A stretch of DNA of 64,000 nt from Paracoccus subflavus (GTDB lineage: Bacteria > Pseudomonadota > Alphaproteobacteria > Rhodobacterales > Rhodobacteraceae). Under the pieces are notes generated by a model, which was not told where the DNA came from, did not search any database, and saw nothing but the letters and a program-made list of their open reading frames with translations. Shown here in pieces: positions 8,962 to 17,764 of the stretch (position 1 is its first letter; each line of letters begins with the position of its first letter). A program made the translations under genes and the position numbers. Where the stretch lies: NCBI RefSeq assembly GCF_004310345.1, contig NZ_SISK01000012.1:16935-80934 (forward strand). Direction: 5' to 3'.

Positions 8962-8969
8962 CGGCAGGC
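8952..8969 (+). terminator. hairpin over the nnrU stop, possible terminator
   Basis: GCCTGCC and GGCAGGC pair around a TGAC loop that includes the nnrU stop codon. There is no T-run after the stem, so a rho-independent terminator is only weakly supported. Confidence 0.25.
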
Positions 8970-8994
8970 GAAAGCCGGCGGGTGCTTCGTCCAC

Positions 8995-9031
8995 CCAAAA
9001 CCCCCCGGAGGATATTTGTGCCAAAGAGAAG
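8995..9031. repeat. Rhodobacteraceae-type intergenic element (copy 1)
   Basis: This short intergenic block lies between the convergent nnrU and FAD oxidoreductase genes. It contains CCCCCCGGAGGATATTTGTG followed by CCAAAGAGAAG. A related block lies at 30494-30541 (CCCCCAAGGATGTTTGGATG then AAGAAGAAG). I recall similar C-run/GGA-TATTTG/GAAG strings at gene ends in many Rhodobacteraceae genomes. They may act as terminators or mRNA 3'-end signals. That link is from memory. Confidence 0.4.
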
Positions 9032-10060
9032 TCAGGTCAGACGAAAGCCGTCCGGGATGGCGTCGTGGCCGTCCAGGATCAGGTCGGCCATCACCTGCGC
9101 GATCTTGGGGGCCATGCCGAAGCCGATCTTGAAGCCGCCGTTGGCAACGAAATGGCCGGGGCGGCCCGGCCAGGGACCAAGGATCGGGGCGCGGGTCCGG
9201 GCGCGCGGGCGGGCGCCCGCCCAGCGGTCGATGACCGGCGCGTCGCGCAACGGCGGGCAGACAGCGCGCGCCCTGGCGATCAGGGTGTCGATCTGGCCGT
9301 CTGGGTCCAGATGGTCATAATCGTTCTCGGAGGTCGAGCCGACCGCCACCGTTCCGTCCGCATGGGGCACGATGTGCAGCCCGTCGGCAAAAACCTGCGG
9401 CGTGTCGGGTGCGGCATGGCGCAACAGGGCGGACTGTCCCTTGACGCCCATGCCGATGGGACGGCCCAGATCGCGCGACAGATCGGCCAGTCCCGGCGTG
9501 CCGGTGGCCCAGAGGAGCGGGCCGGCAAAAATGTCGGTCGGCTGCCCTTCCAGGATCGCTCCGCCGTGGTTTCGAATGGCCGTGGCAAGGGCGGCGGCTG
9601 CGGCACGGGGTGCCAAGCGGGCGGTCAGGCCGTCGCAAAGCCACAGGCCCGAAGGGCTGTGGGGAATCAGCTTGCCCTGCGGCGCAGGCGTCAGGCGCAT
9701 CGCGCAGCCGCCGGGCCAGCGATGCCGCGAGGCGGCGATGCGATCCTGCAGCCGGTCTGCGGCAGCGGCATCCGCCACGGGCTGCAACCGGCCCATCCGG
9801 CCGTAGCCCGTGGGCAGGCCCGATGCGGCCTCGACCTCTGCCCAGAAGGCCGGGGCCATCAGCAGGCTGTCCAGTTGGAAAGCCTTCTTGGAGTTCCAGT
9901 TTTCGGGCGCATGGGGCGCCAGCGCGCCCACATGGCCGCCCGACGATCCCGCGCCGATCCGCACGGCCTCGAAAAGGCGGACGGATGCGCCGCGCCGGGT
10001 CATCTCCCACCCGCAGGCCAGCCCGAAGATGCCCCCGCCCACGATCGTGACGCTTGTCAA
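9032..10060 (-). CDS. FAD-dependent oxidoreductase (DAO/MnmC2-like)
   Basis: A flavoprotein of about 342 residues in the D-amino-acid oxidase/glycine oxidase superfamily. The dinucleotide-binding motif SVTIVGGGIFGLACGWEM is at the N-terminus, and the FAD-binding C-terminal segment is VANGGFKIGFGMAPK. It is head-to-head with mnmD. In enterobacteria a similar FAD domain is fused to MnmD as MnmC, so this protein may perform the C-terminal MnmC step on tRNA wobble uridine. It could equally be an amino-acid oxidase. I prefer the TTG at 10060, which starts right before the Rossmann strand. The ATG at 10090 would overlap the mnmD start by two bases. Confidence 0.8.
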   Translation of the reverse strand: MTSVTIVGGGIFGLACGWEMTRRGASVRLFEAVRIGAGSSGGHVGALAPHAPENWNSKKAFQLDSLLMAPAFWAEVEAASGLPTGYGRMGRLQPVADAAAADRLQDRIAASRHRWPGGCAMRLTPAPQGKLIPHSPSGLWLCDGLTARLAPRAAAAALATAIRNHGGAILEGQPTDIFAGPLLWATGTPGLADLSRDLGRPIGMGVKGQSALLRHAAPDTPQVFADGLHIVPHADGTVAVGSTSENDYDHLDPDGQIDTLIARARAVCPPLRDAPVIDRWAGARPRARTRAPILGPWPGRPGHFVANGGFKIGFGMAPKIAQVMADLILDGHDAIPDGFRLT

Positions 10061-10088
10061 GGCCCGTAACCTTCCCCTAGTTGCGCGC

Positions 10089-10760
10089 ATGAGCGCGTTA
10101 TCCGATCACGATCCCGCCTGCCACCCGCAGCTTGACTGGCGCGAAGGGGGCGTGCCGGTTTCCACCTGCTTTGATGATCCCTACTTCAGCCTTGCAGGCG
10201 GGCTTGCAGAAACCCGGCATGTGTTTCTGGACGGCAACGACCTGCCCGCGCGGTTGCGGCCGGGGTTTCATGTGGCCGAACTGGGGTTCGGGACCGGGCT
10301 GAACTGCCTGGCGCTGGCGCAGGTGGCCGCCGTGCCTGTCATCATGACTAGCTTCGAGGGTTGGCCGATGAGCCTGGCCCAGATGGAACGGGCCCATGCC
10401 GCCTTTCCCGAACTGGACGATCTGTCGGCGCAGCTTCGCGCGGGGTGGGGAGGCGACGTGATCCATGTCGGCCCCGTGGAACTGTGGCTGGTGATGGGCG
10501 ACGTGGCACAGACCCTGCCCGGCTGGCAGGGACGGGCGGATGCCTGGTTTCTAGACGGGTTCTCGCCCGCGAAGAACCCGGGCATGTGGGACGCAGAGAT
10601 CATGGGGCATGTCGGCCGCTGCACCCTGCCGGGTGGCACCTTTGCCACCTATACCGCCGCCGGGGCGGTGCGCCGTGCGTTGACGGCGGCGGGATTTGCG
10701 GTGGAACGGCAGCCCGGTTTCGGCCGCAAGCGGCACATGAGCCGTGGCGTCAGGATCTAG
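10089..10760 (+). CDS. mnmD: tRNA mnm5s2U34 methyltransferase MnmD
   Basis: A 223-residue SAM-dependent methyltransferase, the stand-alone form of the N-terminal domain of MnmC. It converts nm5(s2)U34 to mnm5(s2)U34 in tRNAs. SAM motif I is VAELGFGTGLNCLALAQ at about residues 60-76, and the signature is AWFLDGFSPAKNPGMW at about 150-165. The N-terminus PQLDWREGGVPVSTCFDDPYFS is the family hallmark. The ATG has no strong upstream site, but earlier in-frame starts fall inside the divergent oxidoreductase gene. Its TAG stop shares the palindrome CTAG with the convergent rhomboid gene. Confidence 0.93.
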   Translation: MSALSDHDPACHPQLDWREGGVPVSTCFDDPYFSLAGGLAETRHVFLDGNDLPARLRPGFHVAELGFGTGLNCLALAQVAAVPVIMTSFEGWPMSLAQMERAHAAFPELDDLSAQLRAGWGGDVIHVGPVELWLVMGDVAQTLPGWQGRADAWFLDGFSPAKNPGMWDAEIMGHVGRCTLPGGTFATYTAAGAVRRALTAAGFAVERQPGFGRKRHMSRGVRI

Positions 10761-11482
10761 CGTTCGATGCGCGGGATACGGGTCGGCGCATAGACCGCCT
10801 CGGGGTGCGGGGGGTGGCCGTGGGTGCGCGCCCAGAAGCCCGGCCCGCCCAGCCGCAGAAAGCGCGGCAGCGTCAGCGCGACCCCGGCCAGAAAGCCGCC
10901 CGCATGGGCCCAGTAAGCCACGCCGCCCTGGTCGCCGGGCGTGTTGAAGCCGCCGAGGATCTGGATGGCGAACCAGATCCCCAGAACCACCCAGGCGGGC
11001 AGGGTGAAGACCTTGAAGAAGATGATGAAGATCGCCAGGATGTCGACCTTGGCGCGCGGGAACAGCAGCAGATAGCCGCCCATCACCCCCGCGATCGCGC
11101 CCGAAGCCCCGACCATGGGAATGGTCGAGAAGGGCTCGGCCGCGATCTGGGCGGCGGCGGCGACCAGGCCCGCAACAAGATAAAAGACCAGAAAGCCGAA
11201 ATGGCCAAGCTGTTCCTCGAGATTGTCGCCAAAGATCCACAGGAACAGCAGGTTGCCGATGATATGCATGATCCCGCCATGCAGGAACATGTGCGTGACC
11301 AGGCCCCACAGCAACTCTCCCTGCATGATCGCCAAGGGATAGAGCGCCAGCCGCGTCCACAGCCATTCGCCCCCCTGCACCATCGGCAGGGTGGCCAGGA
11401 ACAGGATCACATTGGCCAGGATCAACCCCCGCGTGACCCAGGGCGTCTGTTCGGACGGGTTATGGTCGCGGATCGGGAACAC
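10757..11482 (-). CDS. rhomboid family intramembrane serine protease
   Basis: This 241-residue polytopic membrane protein cleaves substrates inside the bilayer. The catalytic serine is in GASGAIAGVMGGY (about residue 122) and the catalytic histidine is in YWAHAGGFLAGVAL near the last helix. The oxyanion-helping asparagine lies in HIIGNLLFLWIFG, after the typical HMFLHGG motif. About six helices are visible. It ends on the CTAG palindrome shared with mnmD. The META-domain lipoprotein gene is four bases upstream on the same strand, so the two may be co-transcribed. The substrate is unknown. Confidence 0.93.
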   Translation of the reverse strand: MFPIRDHNPSEQTPWVTRGLILANVILFLATLPMVQGGEWLWTRLALYPLAIMQGELLWGLVTHMFLHGGIMHIIGNLLFLWIFGDNLEEQLGHFGFLVFYLVAGLVAAAAQIAAEPFSTIPMVGASGAIAGVMGGYLLLFPRAKVDILAIFIIFFKVFTLPAWVVLGIWFAIQILGGFNTPGDQGGVAYWAHAGGFLAGVALTLPRFLRLGGPGFWARTHGHPPHPEAVYAPTRIPRIER

Positions 11483-11486
11483 CGGC

Positions 11487-11903
11487 TTATGGCCCCGTGA
11501 TCGGGGTCAGGACAAGACGCGCCTCGCCCTGCGGATCGACCAGGGCGGTTCCGTCGCCCATGCGCCGCGCGGCGGTGACTGCGCCGATGGCGTTGACGAA
11601 CCGCGTTTCGGCCAGGGTGCGCGCGGGATCGGCGCAGGCCATGCGGGTGATGACCAGACCGCTGGCCGTCATGGCGCCGCCCTGTTCCGTCAGTTGCCCG
11701 CTGTAACGGTTGCAGGGCGCGCGGCCGGTGATGCGCCCGCCCGACCCGACCTCGAACGTCACGCCCTCGGGGGCGGGGGCGCCGTCGATGCGGATCACGG
11801 CAAAGCGGTCGCCCGGTTTCAGCATCGCCACGGACCGTTCGCCTGCATCCTGACAGGCGGCAAGCGCGGCTGCGGCAGCCAGCGCGGCAAGGGTGCGGAT
11901 CAT
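11487..11903 (-). CDS. META domain lipoprotein (HslJ-like)
   Basis: A 138-residue secreted lipoprotein. The N-terminus MIRTLAALAAAAALAACQD is a type II signal with lipobox LAAC, so it should be anchored in the outer or inner membrane facing the periplasm. The remainder holds a META/HslJ-type domain with GRITGRAPCNRYSGQLTEQ, whose CN-x-Y-x-G core is diagnostic. The internal ATG is the right start because longer versions add a non-signal, Arg-rich extension. META proteins are associated with cell-surface stress resistance, but no biochemical role is assigned. It lies directly upstream of the rhomboid protease gene. Confidence 0.85.
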   Translation of the reverse strand: MIRTLAALAAAAALAACQDAGERSVAMLKPGDRFAVIRIDGAPAPEGVTFEVGSGGRITGRAPCNRYSGQLTEQGGAMTASGLVITRMACADPARTLAETRFVNAIGAVTAARRMGDGTALVDPQGEARLVLTPITGP

Positions 11904-12030
11904 GGCGGGCCTTCCGTCCTGATGCGTTTGGCGCAGCATGGGCCGGCGCGGCGCCCGGCGCAAGGGCGGGCCTGTTCGCCGCAGGAAGGCTGCGCTAGCA
12001 TCCCGCAAATCCGCCAAGGAGCGATTCCCC

Positions 12031-13299
12031 ATGACCACCATGACCGACCGCAAGAACGCCGCGATTTCCCGGGGCGTCGGCATGACCACGCAGATCTATG
12101 CCGAGCGCGCCGAAAATGCCGAGATCTGGGACAAGGACGGAAATCGCTATATCGACTTTGCGGCGGGCATCGCGGTTGTGAATACCGGCCATCGCCACCC
12201 CCGCGTGGTCGAGGCCGTCAAGGCGCAGTTGGACCGGTTCACGCATACCTGCCATCAGGTCGTGCCCTATGAAAACTATGTCTCGCTGGCCGAGCGGCTG
12301 AATGCGCTGGTCCCCGGCGATTTCGACAAGAAAACCATCTTTGCAACCACCGGGGCCGAAGCGGTGGAAAACGCCATCAAGATCGCCCGCCATTACACCG
12401 GCCGCCCCGGCGTCGTCAGCTTTGCCGGCGGATTTCACGGGCGGACCTTCATGGGCATGGCCCTGACCGGCAAGGTCCAGCCCTACAAGGCGGGATTCGG
12501 GCCGATGATGCCCGATGTCTGGCACCTGCCGTTCCCCAACCCGCTGCATGGTGTCAGCAAGGAGGACGCGCTGAAGGCGCTGCAACAACTGTTCAAGGCC
12601 GATCTGGAACCCGCCCGCGTGGCCGCAATCATCGTGGAACCCGTGCAGGGCGAAGGCGGCTTTTACGAGGTGCCGCAGGGCTTCATGGCGGAACTGCGTG
12701 CGCTGTGCGACCATCACGGGATGCTGCTGATCGCGGATGAAGTGCAGACCGGGTTCGCCCGCACCGGCAAGCTGTTCGCGATGGAGCATCACGGCGTGGC
12801 CCCGGACCTGACCGCCATGGCCAAGGGCCTGGGCGGCGGTTTGCCGATCAGCGCCGTGACCGGCCGGGCCGAGGTGATGGACAGTCCCAACCCCGGCGGC
12901 CTGGGCGGCACCTATGCGGGCAACCCGCTGGGCGTGGCCGCCGCCCATGCCGTTCTGGACGTGATCGAGGACGAGGGGCTTTGCGACCGCGCCACCCGTC
13001 TGGGCCAGCGGCTGAAGCAGCGCCTGGCCGCCGCGCGCGACCAGATCCCGCAGATCGCCGATATCCGGGGACCCGGTTTCATGAATGCGGTCGAATTCAA
13101 CCTGCCCGGCAGCGACAGTCCCAACCCCGATTTCACCAATCGCGTCCGCGAGGAGGCGTTGAAGCGCAGGTTGATCCTGCTGACCTGTGGGGTTTATGGA
13201 AACGTGATCCGCTTTCTGGCGCCGCTGACCATCCCCGACGCGGTGTTCGAGGAGGCGCTGGACATCCTGGACGAAAGCCTGCTGGCGGCGCGGGGATAG
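12031..13299 (+). CDS. gabT: 4-aminobutyrate transaminase
   Basis: A 422-residue class III PLP aminotransferase that resembles E. coli GabT along its length (ISRGVG near the start, AAGIAVVNTGHRHPRVVEAV, TTGAEAVENAIKIAR, HGRTFMGMALTGKV, GGLGGTYAGNPL). The cofactor Asp is in LLIADEVQTGFARTGKLF, and the Schiff-base Lys is in TAMAKGLGGGLPISAVTG. It moves the amino group of GABA to 2-oxoglutarate, giving succinate semialdehyde. AAGGA precedes the ATG at good spacing. No gabD is adjacent. A related omega-amino acid substrate is possible. Confidence 0.9.
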   Translation: MTTMTDRKNAAISRGVGMTTQIYAERAENAEIWDKDGNRYIDFAAGIAVVNTGHRHPRVVEAVKAQLDRFTHTCHQVVPYENYVSLAERLNALVPGDFDKKTIFATTGAEAVENAIKIARHYTGRPGVVSFAGGFHGRTFMGMALTGKVQPYKAGFGPMMPDVWHLPFPNPLHGVSKEDALKALQQLFKADLEPARVAAIIVEPVQGEGGFYEVPQGFMAELRALCDHHGMLLIADEVQTGFARTGKLFAMEHHGVAPDLTAMAKGLGGGLPISAVTGRAEVMDSPNPGGLGGTYAGNPLGVAAAHAVLDVIEDEGLCDRATRLGQRLKQRLAAARDQIPQIADIRGPGFMNAVEFNLPGSDSPNPDFTNRVREEALKRRLILLTCGVYGNVIRFLAPLTIPDAVFEEALDILDESLLAARG

Positions 13300-13446
13300 G
13301 GACAGGCCGTCGCAGTCGGCGCCCGCGACCTTGCAGCCCGCCCGGCAGGGATTACATGCACGAAGGCCGGTGGTTTCGCCTTGCCGACCGGCAGGAACAT
13401 CCGTGGCCCGGTGGCCCCCGCATCATGAACTCACAAGGAACAGGCA

Positions 13447-14040
13447 ATGGCGGAACGCAGGTGCATCGGGGTGATCCTGGGGTCGATCCGGGAAGGGCGG
13501 ATCAATGACCGCGTCGCCTTTTGGACGATCCGCCAACTGGAATACCACGGTTTTGCCACGCGGGTGATCGACCCGGCCGACCCTGCCCTGCTGCCGGTGC
13601 AGATAGGCAATACGGCCGCGGTGGAACGTCTGCGCAAGCGGATGGCCAATCTGGACGGGTTCGTCATCGTGACGCCGGAATACAACCACGCCGAACCTGG
13701 CTGGCTCAAGACGCTGATCGATTCCGTGGTCGGGGAGTGGTGGGCGCGGCCCGTGGGGCTGGTGGGCTATGGCGGTATCTCGGGGGGATTGCGCGCGCTG
13801 GAGGCCCTGCGGATCATCCTGGCGGAACTGCACACCGTCACCTTGCGCGACACGGTCAGCTTTGCGTCGCCCTGGCGGCGGTTTGACGAGATGGGCCATA
13901 TGACCGATCCCGACGACGCCGCGGCAGCCGAGGCTGCGATGGCGATTTTTGCGCACCGGCTGGACTGGTGGGTCGAGGCCCTGGCCCATGCCCGACACGC
14001 CCGCCCCTATCATCCCGAGGGCGAGGAAAGGATTACCTGA
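13447..14040 (+). CDS. NADPH-dependent FMN reductase
   Basis: A 197-residue flavodoxin-like quinone/FMN reductase. The FMN phosphate loop is GVILGSIREGRINDRVAFW at the N-terminus. The family signature is VTPEYNHAEPGWLKTLIDSV, with VGLVGYGGISGGLRALEALR after it. AAGGAA lies seven bases before the ATG. Its TGA overlaps the ATG of the ABC ATPase gene (TGATG), so it is the first cistron of a three-gene unit. Why a flavin reductase is coupled to an ABC-2 exporter is not evident. It could act on a quinone or an azo/nitro compound. Confidence 0.9.
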   Translation: MAERRCIGVILGSIREGRINDRVAFWTIRQLEYHGFATRVIDPADPALLPVQIGNTAAVERLRKRMANLDGFVIVTPEYNHAEPGWLKTLIDSVVGEWWARPVGLVGYGGISGGLRALEALRIILAELHTVTLRDTVSFASPWRRFDEMGHMTDPDDAAAAEAAMAIFAHRLDWWVEALAHARHARPYHPEGEERIT

Positions 14041-14981
14041 TGACTGCGATCATTCAGATCGAAAACCTGTCCAAGCAATACGGCAGCGGCACCAAGGCGC
14101 TGAGCGATGTGTCCCTGGACATCCAGGAGGGCGAGATCATCGCCCTGCTGGGTCCGAACGGCGCGGGCAAGACCACGCTGATTTCCGTCATCTGCGGGCT
14201 GGTTGTGCCGACGGGCGGCACCGTCCGCGTCGGCGGCCATGACATCCGCACCGACTGGCGCGCCGCGCGCAAGCTGATCGGGCTGGTGCCGCAGGAGATC
14301 GCGCTGGAACCGTTCGAAAAGGTCATGAACTGCGTCCGCTTCACCCGCGGCCTGTACGGCGAAGGCCCGGACGACGCCTATATCGAACAGGTGCTGCGCA
14401 GCCTGGCCCTGTGGGACAAGCGCGACGCGGCCACGCGCGAACTGTCGGGGGGCATGAAGCGCCGCGTGCTGATCGCCAAGGCCTTGGCGCATCGTCCCAA
14501 GGTGCTGTTCCTGGACGAACCGACCGCCGGCGTGGACGTGGCGCTCCGCCGCGAGATGTGGGAGGTCGTAGACCGGCTGCGCCGCGAGGGCGTGACCATC
14601 ATCCTGACCACCCATTACCTGGAAGAGGCCGAGGAAATGGCCGACCGCATCGGCGTCATCAACCACGGTCGCCTGCTCTTGGTCAGGCCAACGTCCGAAT
14701 TGATGGGCGAATTCGGCAGAAAGACCCTGACCATCGAAGTGACCCAGCCTCTGGCGGCGATTCCCGACGACCTGGCAGGCCGGGGCCTGCATCTGTCGCC
14801 GGACGGCCGGTCGCTGACCTATGATTATGACACCCGGGCGGACCGCACCGGCATCGCGCGTCTTCTGGGCGATCTGGCGGGGCAGGGGATCATGGTGCGG
14901 GATGTGTCCACCCGGCAATCCAGCCTGGAAGAGGTGTTCATGACGCTTGTCAGCGAACCCCGGCAAGAGGTGACGGCATGA
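14040..14981 (+). CDS. ABC-2 type exporter, ATP-binding subunit
   Basis: A 313-residue ATPase of the NatA/DrrA group. Walker A is [16 protein letters not shown] (about residues 37-52), the signature is [15 protein letters not shown], Walker B is [12 protein letters not shown], and the H-loop is [17 protein letters not shown]. The C-terminal extension (about residues 230-313) is usual for exporters of drugs, lipids or polysaccharides. The ATG overlaps the FMN reductase stop, and its stop overlaps the ATG of the permease at 14978. The cargo is unknown. Confidence 0.93.
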   Translation: MTAIIQIENLSKQYGSGTKALSDVSLDIQEGEIIALLGPNGAGKTTLISVICGLVVPTGGTVRVGGHDIRTDWRAARKLIGLVPQEIALEPFEKVMNCVRFTRGLYGEGPDDAYIEQVLRSLALWDKRDAATRELSGGMKRRVLIAKALAHRPKVLFLDEPTAGVDVALRREMWEVVDRLRREGVTIILTTHYLEEAEEMADRIGVINHGRLLLVRPTSELMGEFGRKTLTIEVTQPLAAIPDDLAGRGLHLSPDGRSLTYDYDTRADRTGIARLLGDLAGQGIMVRDVSTRQSSLEEVFMTLVSEPRQEVTA

Positions 14982-15748
14982 GCGGCATCAACTGGCCCGG
15001 CGTCAGGGCGATCTTTCACCACGAGATGACACGGTTCTTCCGCACCATTACCCAGTCGCTGTTGTCGCCGGTTGTGTCCACGGTTCTGTATTTCGTGGTT
15101 TTCGGCGCGGCCATCGGCGGGCGCATCCAGTCGGTCGAGGGGGTCGAATACGGCGCCTTCATCGTCCCTGGCCTGATGATGCTGACGATCCTGCAACAGT
15201 CGGTCAGCAACGCCAGCTTCGGGATCTATTTTCCGAAATTCAGCGGCACGATCTATGAATACCTGGTGTCCCCGGTGGGCTGGATCGAGGTGACGCTGGG
15301 CTTTGTCGGCGCCGCTGCCGCCAAGGCCGTGCTAATTGCCCTGGTGATCCTGGGAACCAGCTTCTTCTTTGTGGGGGTTCACATCCTTCACCCGGTCTGG
15401 ATGCTGGGCTTTCTGGTCCTGACGGCGACGGCCTTCAGCCTGCTGGGCTTCATCATCGGGCTGTGGGCCAAAAACTTCGAGCAGTTGCAGATCGTGCCGA
15501 TGATGGTCATCACGCCCCTGGTGTTTCTGGGCGGTGCCTTTTACTCGGCCGACATGCTGCCCCCTTTCTGGGAAGGCGTGGCCAAGCTGAACCCTGTGCT
15601 TTACCTCATTTCCGGGTTCCGCTGGTCGTTCTTCGGGCTTGCCGACGTGCCGGTGGGGGTGTCGCTTGTCGCGGTGGGGCTGATGATCGCCCTATGCTGT
15701 GCGGCGATCCGCTGGATCTTCGCGACCGGATGGCGGCTGCGCGAGTGA
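14978..15748 (+). CDS. ABC-2 type exporter, permease subunit
   Basis: A 256-residue membrane protein with six hydrophobic segments, in the style of ABC-2 transporters such as YadH. Features include an N-terminal amphipathic stretch ([20 protein letters not shown]), the first helix [17 protein letters not shown], and the conserved late segment [19 protein letters not shown] followed by [16 protein letters not shown]. It pairs with the ATPase encoded immediately upstream. Its last 57 bases overlap antisense with the end of the secreted ClpP-like gene. Confidence 0.93.
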   Translation: MSGINWPGVRAIFHHEMTRFFRTITQSLLSPVVSTVLYFVVFGAAIGGRIQSVEGVEYGAFIVPGLMMLTILQQSVSNASFGIYFPKFSGTIYEYLVSPVGWIEVTLGFVGAAAAKAVLIALVILGTSFFFVGVHILHPVWMLGFLVLTATAFSLLGFIIGLWAKNFEQLQIVPMMVITPLVFLGGAFYSADMLPPFWEGVAKLNPVLYLISGFRWSFFGLADVPVGVSLVAVGLMIALCCAAIRWIFATGWRLRE

Positions 15749-16216
15749 GCCCTGCCGTTGCCCCTGTCCGGGGCAGATCCGGGTCTGCGGGTCCAGCCGC
15801 ACATACTCCTGTGCGCTGATCACCTGCATGTCCAGCGACCGGTTCCAGCCGGCGAACCAGCGGTCGCGGATGCCGCCGCGATAAAAGGTGCCCATGATCT
15901 CGTCCACCAGGGGCGGGATGATGCGGGTATTCGGGATGCGGGGGGCATGAAAACCGATACGCGCCTTTCCGCCAAGGCAGGCGTTGGGCAGGGTCGTCAG
16001 GATCGTGCAGGCAGACCGGCAATAGCCGCGGATGCGCACCGTCTTGCCCGACCGCGCCAATCGCTCGCGCAACTGCACCATCTGGATGACATTGCCGCCG
16101 CGATGGTTTTCGACATCGATAAAGCGACCGCGCTCGACGATGCGGGCGTGGCTTGGGGCCGGCGCCAGGGTCAAAAGCGCGGCAGCAAGCGTCAGGATGA
16201 GGCGGAATCGGGTCAT
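15692..16216 (-). CDS. secreted ClpP/crotonase-fold-like hypothetical protein
   Basis: A 174-residue exported protein. [24 protein letters not shown] is a clean Sec signal peptide and supports this internal ATG over the one 13 codons earlier. The mature part contains [20 protein letters not shown], then [16 protein letters not shown]. The G-x-C-x-SACT element followed by a second Cys and GFHAP recurs in exported alphaproteobacterial proteins that resemble the ClpP/SppA fold, where the S-A segment sits at the nucleophile position. The two Cys could form a disulfide. No histidine/aspartate catalytic partners can be assigned with confidence. The 3' end overlaps the ABC permease gene. Confidence 0.72.
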   Translation of the reverse strand: MTRFRLILTLAAALLTLAPAPSHARIVERGRFIDVENHRGGNVIQMVQLRERLARSGKTVRIRGYCRSACTILTTLPNACLGGKARIGFHAPRIPNTRIIPPLVDEIMGTFYRGGIRDRWFAGWNRSLDMQVISAQEYVRLDPQTRICPGQGQRQGSLAQPPSGREDPADRRTA

Positions 16217-16323
16217 GCCGCCATTCTGACGATCGGCGGGCATTCGTGAAATCACGTTCCGGCGACATCGCCCGGTCGTGGGTTCCTCTTTTCCCGCGGC
16301 GCCGAATCGCCTATCTGCGGCGG

Positions 16324-17688
16324 ATGCACACCAACCCGCCCGATCTGCGCCCCGACCTGGCCCGCGCCCGCATCCCCGAGGAACGCCGCGAAGGCCAGCC
16401 GACCATCGGCATGGTCAGCCTCGGCTGTCCCAAGGCGCTTGTGGACAGCGAACGCATCCTGACCCGCTTGCGGGCCGAAGGCTATGCCATCAGCCCCGAC
16501 TATGCGGGCGCCGATGCGGTGATCGTCAACACCTGCGGATTTCTGGACAGCGCCAAGGCGGAATCGCTGGAGGCCATCGGCGAGGCGCTGCGCGAGAACG
16601 GCAAGGTTCTGGTCACCGGCTGCCTGGGGGCCGAGCCCGACTACATCACCGGCGCGCATCCCAAGGTGCTGGCCGTGACCGGCCCGCATCAATACGAGGC
16701 CGTGCTGGACGCGGTCCATGCCGCCGTGCCGCCGCAACCCGATCCGTTCATCGACCTGCTGCCCGCATCGGGCGTCAGCCTGACGCCGCGCCACTACAGC
16801 TATCTGAAGATTTCCGAAGGCTGCAACCACCGGTGCAAGTTCTGCATCATCCCCGACATGCGCGGCCGCCTGGTCAGCCGCCCGGCCCATGCCGTGATCC
16901 GGGAGGGCGAGAAGCTGGTGGCGGCCGGGGTCAGGGAATTGCTGGTCATCAGCCAGGACACCAGTGCCTATGGCCTTGACCTGCGGCACGCGACCGACCG
17001 GGGGCACCGTGCCCACATCACCGACCTGGCGCGCGATCTGGGCAGTCTGGGGGCCTGGGTGCGGCTGCATTACGTCTATCCCTATCCGCATGTGCGCGAC
17101 CTGATCCCGCTGATGGCGGAGGGGCTGGTCCTGCCCTATCTGGACATCCCCTTCCAGCACGCCCATCCCGACACCCTGCGGCGCATGGCCCGCCCGGCCG
17201 CGGCGGCGAAAACGCTGGACGAGATCGCCGCCTGGCGCGCGATCTGCCCCGAGATCACCCTGCGATCCACCTTTATCGTCGGCTATCCGGGAGAGACCGA
17301 GGCCGAGTTCCAGACCCTGCTGGACTGGCTGGACGAGGCGCAACTGGATCGCGTCGGCGCCTTTCAGTATGAGAACGTCAAGGGCGCGCGCGCCAACGAC
17401 CTGCCCGATCACGTGCCTCCGGAGGTCAAGCAGGACCGCTTCGACCGCTTCATGGAAAAGGCCCAGGCGATCAGCGAGGCCAAGCTGCTGGCCAAGGTCG
17501 GAACCCGGCTGGAGGTGATCGTGGACGGCGTGGACGATCAGGGCGCCACCTGCCGGACCAAGGCCGACGCCCCCGAGATCGACGGCAACCTGTACATCGA
17601 CGAGGGCTTCGAGGCCCTGACCCCCGGCGACATCGTGACGGTGACCGTGGACGAGGCCGGCGAATACGACCTGTGGGGGCGTTTGTGA
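16324..17688 (+). CDS. rimO: ribosomal protein S12 methylthiotransferase RimO
   Basis: A 454-residue radical-SAM enzyme that methylthiolates the conserved Asp of ribosomal protein S12. The order is an N-terminal UPF0004 domain with [27 protein letters not shown] and VTGCLGAE supplying three Cys for the auxiliary cluster. The radical-SAM CxxxCxxC is in [18 protein letters not shown] at about residue 165. A C-terminal TRAM domain starts near residue 385. The substitution pattern ([15 protein letters not shown]) is RimO rather than MiaB. The ATG was placed at MHTNPPDL because the upstream extension is not conserved-looking. Confidence 0.96.
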   Translation: MHTNPPDLRPDLARARIPEERREGQPTIGMVSLGCPKALVDSERILTRLRAEGYAISPDYAGADAVIVNTCGFLDSAKAESLEAIGEALRENGKVLVTGCLGAEPDYITGAHPKVLAVTGPHQYEAVLDAVHAAVPPQPDPFIDLLPASGVSLTPRHYSYLKISEGCNHRCKFCIIPDMRGRLVSRPAHAVIREGEKLVAAGVRELLVISQDTSAYGLDLRHATDRGHRAHITDLARDLGSLGAWVRLHYVYPYPHVRDLIPLMAEGLVLPYLDIPFQHAHPDTLRRMARPAAAAKTLDEIAAWRAICPEITLRSTFIVGYPGETEAEFQTLLDWLDEAQLDRVGAFQYENVKGARANDLPDHVPPEVKQDRFDRFMEKAQAISEAKLLAKVGTRLEVIVDGVDDQGATCRTKADAPEIDGNLYIDEGFEALTPGDIVTVTVDEAGEYDLWGRL

Positions 17689-17764
17689 CGGGGGCGCGGC
17701 CACCTTTGCGAATGGCGTCGTGGCGGACAGTGCGGCGTTGCCAAACACGTGAATGGAGGCCGCG

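Noticed and set aside
12031..13299. Ornithine or acetylornithine aminotransferase as identity of the class III enzyme
   Set aside because: Sequence blocks such as AAGIAVVNTGH and GGLGGTYAGNPL match GabT, and there are no arginine genes nearby.
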